A stretch of 64,000 bases of DNA from Kitasatospora sp. SolWspMP-SS2h. Lineage in GTDB: Bacteria; Actinomycetota; Actinomycetes; Streptomycetales; Streptomycetaceae. Position numbers and translations under genes: made by a program. Below the pieces are notes generated by a model that was not told the DNA's origin, did no database searches, and saw only the letters and a list, made by a program, of their open reading frames with translations. Below are positions 58,934 through 64,000 of this stretch, one piece after another. The stretch covers positions 62,001-126,000 of the forward strand of contig NZ_QLLT01000011.1 of the NCBI RefSeq assembly GCF_003259315.1, read 5' to 3'. Numbering within the stretch: the first letter of the stretch is position 1; each line of letters opens with the position of its first letter.

Positions 58934-60553
58934 TCAGTGCGCCACCGCGGGCTGTGGAGCGTGCTCCACGGCCTCGTCGCCGGACTCCGCGGAGTAGTCC
59001 GCCTTCGAGGTCTCGTCGGCCCCCTCCGGGGCCTTCAGGGCCCGCAGCACCAGCGTCAGGACCACGGCCACCGCCAGGTTCAGCACGAACGCGGTCAGGC
59101 CGATGTAGCCGGTCTGCCCGATCCCGGGGATGTTCGAGCTGCTGCCGCCGAAGTGCTTGGTGGCCGGGGAGGAGATCCCCCAGGCCAGCCAGGTGCCGTA
59201 CACCATGCCGACCGCCCAGCCCGCCAGCAGCGCCCAGCGGTGGAACCACCGGGTGAACAGGCCCGCCACCAGCGCCACCGCGGTCTGCAGGATCCACAGG
59301 CCGCCCAGCAGCTGGAAGTTGATCGCCACCTGCTTGTCCATCAGCAGCACGAACACCAGCGCGCCGACCTTCACCAGCAGCGAGGCGATCTTCGCCACCC
59401 GGGTCTCCTCGGCCGGCGTCGCGTCCGGCTTCAGGAACTCCTTGTAGACGTTCCGGGTGAACAGGTTCGCCGCCGCGATCGACATGATCGCCGCCGGCAC
59501 CAGCGCGCCGATCCCGATCGCCGCGAACGCCACCCCGGTGAACCAGGACGGGAACATGTCCGCGAACAGCTGCGGCACCGCCAGCTGGCTGTTGTAGCCC
59601 TTCACGCCCTTGCCCACCCCGGCCGCGATCGCCAGGAAGCCCAGCAGCGCCAGCAGGCCCAGCATCAGCGAGTACGCCGGCATGATCGCCATGTTCCGGC
59701 GCACCGTGTTGCGCGACTTCGAGGCCAGCACGCCGGTCACCGAGTGCGGGTACATGAACAGCGCCAGCGCCGAACCGAACGCCAGCGTCGCGTACGCCCA
59801 CTGCCCCGACGGGCCGACCACCAGCGCCCCGCTCGGCTTCCCGTTCGCCCCGGGCGTGGCGAACTTGTGCTGCGCCGCGTCGAACACGTGCCCATAGCCG
59901 CCCAGCCGCATCGGGATGTAGACCACCGCCACGATGATCACGATGTAGACCAGCGCGTCCTTGACGAACGCGATCAGCGCCGGCGCCCGCAGGCCCGAGG
60001 AGTACGTGTACGCGGCCAGCACGCCGAACGCGATGAACAGCGGCAGGTCCTTCAGGAACCAGTTGCCGCTGCCGCCCACGCCCAGCACGTCCAGCACCGC
60101 CTGGATGCCGACCAGCTGCAGCGCCACGTACGGCATGGTCGCCAGGATGCCGGTCAGCGCCACCGCCACCGACAGCCCGCGCGAGCCGTACCGGCCGCGC
60201 ACGAAGTCCGCCGGCGTCACGTACCCGTGCACCCGCGACACCGACCACAGCCGGGGCAGGAACAGGAACACCAGCGGGTACGCGATGATCGTGTACGGCA
60301 CCGCGAAGAAGCCCGCGGCACCGGCCGCGTAGATCGCCGCCGGCACCGCGATGAACGTGTACGCGGTGTACAGGTCGCCGCCCAGCAGGAACCAGGTGAT
60401 CCAGGTGCCGAAGCTCCGGCCGCCCAGCCCCCACTCGTGCAGGTGCGCGGCGTCCGCGGCGCGCCGCCAGCGGGAGGCCAGGAAGCCCATCACCGTCACC
60501 GCGGCGAAGAACAGCAGGAAGACCGTCATCGCGGTCCAGTCGACGTGCTTCAC
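58934..60553 (-). CDS. mctP: sodium:solute symporter, MctP-like monocarboxylate uptake permease
   Basis: 539 aa with about 13 TM segments. SSS-family landmarks: LGGRSFGTWITWFLLGGDLY, RVHGYVTPADFVRGRYGSRG, GILATMPYVALQLVGIQAVL and IGIGALVPAAIMSIAAANLF. The pairing with a DUF3311 subunit (GTGA overlap) is the MctP arrangement, known to import lactate, pyruvate and related acids in α-proteobacteria. Substrate in this organism is inference. Confidence 0.82.
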   Translation of the reverse strand: MKHVDWTAMTVFLLFFAAVTVMGFLASRWRRAADAAHLHEWGLGGRSFGTWITWFLLGGDLYTAYTFIAVPAAIYAAGAAGFFAVPYTIIAYPLVFLFLPRLWSVSRVHGYVTPADFVRGRYGSRGLSVAVALTGILATMPYVALQLVGIQAVLDVLGVGGSGNWFLKDLPLFIAFGVLAAYTYSSGLRAPALIAFVKDALVYIVIIVAVVYIPMRLGGYGHVFDAAQHKFATPGANGKPSGALVVGPSGQWAYATLAFGSALALFMYPHSVTGVLASKSRNTVRRNMAIMPAYSLMLGLLALLGFLAIAAGVGKGVKGYNSQLAVPQLFADMFPSWFTGVAFAAIGIGALVPAAIMSIAAANLFTRNVYKEFLKPDATPAEETRVAKIASLLVKVGALVFVLLMDKQVAINFQLLGGLWILQTAVALVAGLFTRWFHRWALLAGWAVGMVYGTWLAWGISSPATKHFGGSSSNIPGIGQTGYIGLTAFVLNLAVAVVLTLVLRALKAPEGADETSKADYSAESGDEAVEHAPQPAVAH

Positions 60554-60855
60554 GACCGGCCCCCGTCCGACGGCTGGGCGGGCAGGACCGGGACGGCGGC
60601 GGGGACGGCCCTGCGGGCCGCCTCGTCCCGCCGGATCAGCAGGTACGCGGCGCCGGTGAACAGCGCCGACACCGGCACCCACAGCAGCTGGTACCAGTAG
60701 AAGAACGGCATTCCGCCGAGTGCGGGAGAGGTCTTGCTGTAGGACGGCACCCACAGCACCACCACGATCGGCACCAGCAGGCACAGGCCGGCCAGCACCC
60801 GGGCGGGGGAGACCACGGGCGGTGAGCCCGCGGCAGGGACTTGGGACGACGACAC
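60550..60855 (-). CDS. DUF3311 small membrane partner of the symporter
   Basis: 101 aa, two TM helices (LAGLCLLVPIVVVLWVPSY, FFYWYQLLWVPVSALFTGAAYLLI). MPFFYWYQLLWVP is the DUF3311 motif. GTG start with AGGAG upstream; stop overlaps the permease start. Presumed assembly or accessory subunit. Confidence 0.88.
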   Translation of the reverse strand: MSSSQVPAAGSPPVVSPARVLAGLCLLVPIVVVLWVPSYSKTSPALGGMPFFYWYQLLWVPVSALFTGAAYLLIRRDEAARRAVPAAVPVLPAQPSDGGRS

Positions 60856-61014
60856 GAGCGGCTCCTGGCTGACGAGGAGTCACCTCAGTGGCACCGCAGC
60901 GCACATGGCTGTACGCCCGCCGAGCAGCACCCTCGGTGATCGAAAGGTCCCCGAGAGGCTAGGGCAGCGGAGCGACCCGTGTCACTACTTGGCCGACCCG
61001 GATCGCCCGTTCAC

Positions 61015-61036
61015 GCCGGCCGGTTCAGCCGGGTGA
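61015..61036 (-). pseudogene. duplicated 3' end of dasR
   Basis: The 22 bases here repeat at 61071-61092, the 3' end of dasR. Read on the minus strand this copy encodes VTRLNRPA followed by a stop, against [12 protein letters not shown] in dasR. Weak similarity may extend a few codons upstream. It looks like the remnant of a tandem duplication. Confidence 0.6.
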
Positions 61037-61066
61037 CGCGGTGTCGTCCCGGAACCGCTGGTGGGG

Positions 61067-61852
61067 CTAGGCCGGCCGGTTCAGCCGGGTGATGAACTTG
61101 TACCGGTCGCCGCGGTAGATCGAGCGCACCCACTCGACCGGCGCGCCGTCCGCGTCGAAGGAGTGCCGGGACAGCTGCAGCATCGGCAGGCCCAGGTCGG
61201 AGCCGAGCAGGCCGGCCTCGCGCGGGTTGGCCAGGGTGGTCTCGATGGTCTCCTCGGCCTCCGCGACCGTCACCCCGTAGACCTCGCGCAGCGCGGTGTA
61301 CAGCGAGTTGTGCTTGGCCAGGTTGCGCCGGAGCGCGGGGAAGCGCTTGGCGGACAGGTGCGCCACCTCGATGGCCATCGGGTCGCCGTTGGCCAGCCGC
61401 AGGCGCTCGATCCGCAGCACCCGGCCGCCGGGCTTGATGTCCAGCAGCGGGGCGAGCCGCTCGTCGGCGGAGATGTAGGCGACCTCGACCAGCCGGGAGG
61501 TCGGCTCCAGGCCCTGGGCGCGCATGTCCTCGGTGTACGAGGTGAGCTGGAGGGCCTGGGCGACCTTCGGCTTGGCGACGAAGGTGCCCTTGCCCTGGAT
61601 GCGCTCCAGCCGGCCCTCGACGACCAGCTCCTGCAGGGCCTGCCGGACGGTGGTGCGCGAGGTGTCGAACTGGGCGGCCAGCGCGCGCTCCGGCGGGACC
61701 GGCGTCCCGGCCGGCTGGGTCTCGGTCAGCTGCAGCAGGTGCCGCTTGAGGCCGTAGTACTTGGGGACCCGGGCCGTGGCGGTGGCAGGGCCGGTCTGGG
61801 TCGTCACGGTGGAGCCCTCGGCGAGCGCCGCCGTGTCCCTGTCGCCACTCAT
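61067..61852 (-). CDS. dasR: GntR family regulator DasR
   Basis: 261 aa from ATG 61852; GTG 61807, with GAGGG upstream, would give 246. The winged helix [57 protein letters not shown] and the UTRA domain ([59 protein letters not shown]) are close to the well-studied streptomycete DasR, which binds GlcN-6-P/GlcNAc-6-P and represses chitin and GlcNAc genes, development and antibiotics. A likely target, the chitinase promoter, lies in this window. Confidence 0.93.
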   Translation of the reverse strand: MSGDRDTAALAEGSTVTTQTGPATATARVPKYYGLKRHLLQLTETQPAGTPVPPERALAAQFDTSRTTVRQALQELVVEGRLERIQGKGTFVAKPKVAQALQLTSYTEDMRAQGLEPTSRLVEVAYISADERLAPLLDIKPGGRVLRIERLRLANGDPMAIEVAHLSAKRFPALRRNLAKHNSLYTALREVYGVTVAEAEETIETTLANPREAGLLGSDLGLPMLQLSRHSFDADGAPVEWVRSIYRGDRYKFITRLNRPA

Positions 61853-62040
61853 GGCAGCTCTCACTCCTCGTTGGAGGCGGTCCCTTAACGGACCCCTAAG
61901 TCCTATGTAACAGCACATGTTTGCACGCACGGGAGAGCAAACGTGAGCCCTCGGCCGCATTCGCGGCCGGTGGCGGGCCCGCGGCGGCCCGGCAGCGGCC
62001 CCCCGGGCCTTTCCGGGGCGTCCGGGTGCCCCGGTAACGC

Positions 62041-62083
62041 GACGGGCCCGGAACGGGCGCCTGGCGCCCGCCCCGGGCCCGTC
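62041..62083 (-). terminator. terminator hairpin after the GH3 gene
   Basis: GACGGGCCCGG (62041-62051) pairs with CCGGGCCCGTC (62073-62083) around an inner CGGGCGCC/GGCGCCCG. It follows the GH3 stop on the minus strand; no U-tract. Confidence 0.65.
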
Positions 62084-62092
62084 CCGAGTGTC

Positions 62093-63667
62093 TCAGCCGG
62101 CCTGGGCGGCCGTCACCGCGAGCCCCGCCAGGGCCTCCGCCGCGGCGATCGCGCAGACCCGCGAGCCGCCGTAGGTGGCCAGCGTGGTCACCCCGCGCGG
62201 GGCGAACAGCTCGGCCACGCCGTGGGCGGTGCCGATCTCCACCACCACCGCGTCCGGCCGGTGCTCGACCAGGGCCAGCGCGGCCCGGCGCATCCAGCCG
62301 TGCCGGTGCACGTCGCGCACCACCAGCACCAGCGGGCGGCCGACCGCCGCGCCCAGCAGCGGGGCGGTGTCGATCTCGGCGTCGTCGGCGGCCACCGCGA
62401 CGTGCAGCAGGCCGGAGCCCTCGGTCACCGTCGCGGGCGGCGAGACCCGGCTGGAGGTGGTGCCGGGCACCAGCTCGGCCAGCGGCCCGGCCACGCCCCA
62501 CGGGGTCTCGTCGCCGGCCGCGATGTTCGCGCCGGGGGAGAACTCCACCACGTGCGGGACGCCGCCCAGCGGGCGCAGCCCGCCGGTGATCCGCAGCGCC
62601 CGGCGGGCGGCGGTCAGGCCGACGCCGACCTCGGCCTGCTGGCCGACCAGCGAGGCCCGCAGCTCGGCCGACCAGCGGGCGACGGCCCGGTTGCGCTCGG
62701 CGGCCTCGTGCAGCCGTCCGGCGGACAGCCGGCCCTCGCGGACCGCCCAGACCAGGGCGTCGCGCAGGTAGACGAAGGCGTCCTCGTCCTGGAGGCCGCC
62801 GCCGACGCAGATGGTGTCGGCACCGGCCGCGACGGCCCGCACCGAGCCGGCCGCGACGCCGTGGGTGCCGGAGATGGCGCCCATCTCGATGCCGTCGGTG
62901 ACGATCAGCCCGTCGAAGCCGAGCTCCTCGCGGAGCAGGCCGGTCAGGATGCGCTGCGACATGGTCGCGGGCAGCTGGGCGTCGTACGCGTCGAACAGGA
63001 TGTGCGCGGTCATGATGCTCTTCGCGCCGGCCGCGATGGCGGCGCGGAAGGGCAGCAGGTGCGCGGCGAACTGGTCGGCGGCCAGGTCGATCCGGGGCAG
63101 CCCGAGGTGCGAGTCGCCGGCGGTGTCGCCGTGGCCGGGGAAGTGCTTGGCGCAGGCCGCGACGCCGGCCGACTGCAGGCCGCGGACGTAGGCGGCGGTG
63201 TGCCGGGCGGCCAGCTCGCCGTCGCCGCCGAAGGACCGGACGCCGATCACCGGGTTGTCCGGGTTGGAGTTGACGTCCGCGTCGGGCGCGTAGTTGAGGT
63301 TCACGCCGACGCCGGCCAGGTCGAACCCGATGGAGCGGGCGACCCGCTCGGTGAGGTCGGTGTCGTCGACCTCACCGAGCGCCAGGTTGCCGGGGTAGGA
63401 GGAACCGCTGACCACTTCGAGGCGGGTGACGTCGCCGCCCTCCTCGTCGGTGGCGACCAGCAGCTCGCCGTTGAGGGCGTACAGCTCCGAGGTGAGCGCG
63501 GCGACCTGCTGCGGGGTGCGGATGTTGCGGCCGAACAGGGCGACGCCGCCGAGCTCGCCGTCGCCCAGTCTGCGGCGCAGCCACTCGGGCGCGGTCAGAC
63601 CGGCGAAGCCGGGCTGCAGGACCGCTCCGGCGTCGCGGAGGAGATCGGCGCTTTCCGTACCGGGCAT
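62093..63667 (-). CDS. GH3 β-N-acetylglucosaminidase (NagZ-like)
   Basis: 524 aa. The NagZ signature KHFPGHGDTAGDSHLGLP (general acid/base His-Asp dyad) and nucleophile region GFDGLIVTDGIEMGAI are intact; LLVATDEEGGDVTRL lines the active site. A C-terminal ~180-residue domain extends it. No signal peptide, so it acts inside, releasing GlcNAc from imported chitobiose or cell-wall fragments. It is 62 bp downstream of the sugar permease on the same strand: one operon for uptake and breakdown. Confidence 0.92.
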   Translation of the reverse strand: MPGTESADLLRDAGAVLQPGFAGLTAPEWLRRRLGDGELGGVALFGRNIRTPQQVAALTSELYALNGELLVATDEEGGDVTRLEVVSGSSYPGNLALGEVDDTDLTERVARSIGFDLAGVGVNLNYAPDADVNSNPDNPVIGVRSFGGDGELAARHTAAYVRGLQSAGVAACAKHFPGHGDTAGDSHLGLPRIDLAADQFAAHLLPFRAAIAAGAKSIMTAHILFDAYDAQLPATMSQRILTGLLREELGFDGLIVTDGIEMGAISGTHGVAAGSVRAVAAGADTICVGGGLQDEDAFVYLRDALVWAVREGRLSAGRLHEAAERNRAVARWSAELRASLVGQQAEVGVGLTAARRALRITGGLRPLGGVPHVVEFSPGANIAAGDETPWGVAGPLAELVPGTTSSRVSPPATVTEGSGLLHVAVAADDAEIDTAPLLGAAVGRPLVLVVRDVHRHGWMRRAALALVEHRPDAVVVEIGTAHGVAELFAPRGVTTLATYGGSRVCAIAAAEALAGLAVTAAQAG

Positions 63668-63729
63668 CGCCTTGGTTCCTTCCCTGGGGGTGGAGGTGTG
63701 ACAGGTGCAGTGGGGTGGGGGAAGGGGAC

Positions 63730-64000
63730 TCAGCCCTTGACCGCACCGGCGGTGAGACCCGCCGACACCTTCTTCTGGAAGAACACGAACAGGATGATCA
63801 CGGGCAGCGAGACCAGCAGACCGCCGGCCATCTGCGCGCCGTAGTCCGCGCCGCGGGTGGGAGTGGTCGAGTAGAACGTCAGCCAGGTCATCGAGGTGTT
63901 CATGCCGCTGGTGCCCAGCAGGGTCTTGGCGACGATGAACTCGTTCCAGGCCTGGATCCAGCTGTACACCGAGGTGGTGATCAGGCCGGGCAGGGTGAGC
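63730..64000 (-). CDS. dasC: carbohydrate ABC transporter permease, C-terminal part (DasC-like)
   Basis: The last ~90 residues of a MalG-type permease, cut by the window end. Visible: LTLPGLITTSVYSWIQAWNEF (membrane segment), LLGTSGMNTSMTWLTFYSTT and the last TM LLVSLPVIILFVFFQKKVSAGLTAGAVKG, the standard ending of the family. Next to a GH3 NagZ and dasR, chitobiose uptake (DasABC) is the likely role; the rest of the operon lies beyond 64000. Confidence 0.82.
   Translation of the reverse strand, partial: LTLPGLITTSVYSWIQAWNEFIVAKTLLGTSGMNTSMTWLTFYSTTPTRGADYGAQMAGGLLVSLPVIILFVFFQKKVSAGLTAGAVKG

Noticed and set aside
1..64000. CRISPR arrays, insertion sequences or prophage genes
   Set aside because: No spaced direct repeats, transposase, integrase or phage structural motif was recognised on either strand.

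Overview
This is a high-GC window (third codon positions almost all G or C, many GTG and TTG starts, several start codons directly behind a -10 box) from an actinomycete of the Streptomycetaceae, Streptomyces or Kitasatospora. The diagnostic genes are wblC/whiB7 with its attenuator leader, sigR-rsrA, dasR with das-type sugar genes, a B12-riboswitch-controlled class Ia nrdAB, mycoredoxin and uvrD2. The genus call is inference.

Region 1 (1-35.1 kb) is an expanded version of a locus also known from mycobacteria (around Rv3193c-Rv3202c). It holds the AdnAB helicase-nucleases, an inserted block (PP2C phosphatase, EEP hydrolase, PadR-controlled ABC exporter, M20 peptidase), nudC, a GntR regulator, mycoredoxin, uvrD2, wblC with an upstream reading frame and terminator, an APH-like kinase, an AarF/UbiB kinase, a ThiF-like protein, a YgjP-type metallopeptidase, a NUDIX protein, a DUF2342 protein, an SDR protein, moaE, a PDZ/Lon-like protease, a PPA1309 protein and a large UPF0182 membrane protein. 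DNA repair, thiol redox and antibiotic response are mixed here. A promoter of the SigR type (GGAAT-N18-GTT) sits in front of mycoredoxin, and the same motif sits in front of sigR itself 30 kb away.

Region 2 (35.1-46 kb) starts with the initiator tRNA. Then come a secreted GH18 chitinase whose promoter carries a DasR-like element between -35 and -10, a Sel1/TPR protein, hisN, an SMR transporter, rsgA, aroA, an M50 membrane protease, a SRAP protein and an alpha/beta hydrolase.

Region 3 (46-56 kb) holds sigR-rsrA (thiol stress), two tandem HD-domain membrane proteins, a TPR protein, peptide deformylase with a His-rich tail, and nrdAB. The nrd leader shows paired NrdR-like boxes and a full cobalamin riboswitch.

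Region 4 (56-64 kb) holds a GNAT protein, a GlxA-type regulator inside a clear inverted repeat, a histidine phosphatase, an MctP-type symporter with its DUF3311 partner, dasR (with a duplicated 3' tail), a GH3 N-acetylglucosaminidase and the end of a sugar ABC permease. DasR, the das/nag genes and the chitinase form one chitin/GlcNAc circuit within the window.

The items most worth follow-up are the wblC leader, which shows competing hairpins; the ThiF/RRE-like protein with a minigene and a metallopeptidase; the duplicated gene ends near aarF and dasR; and the HD-GYP gene that lacks a normal start codon.
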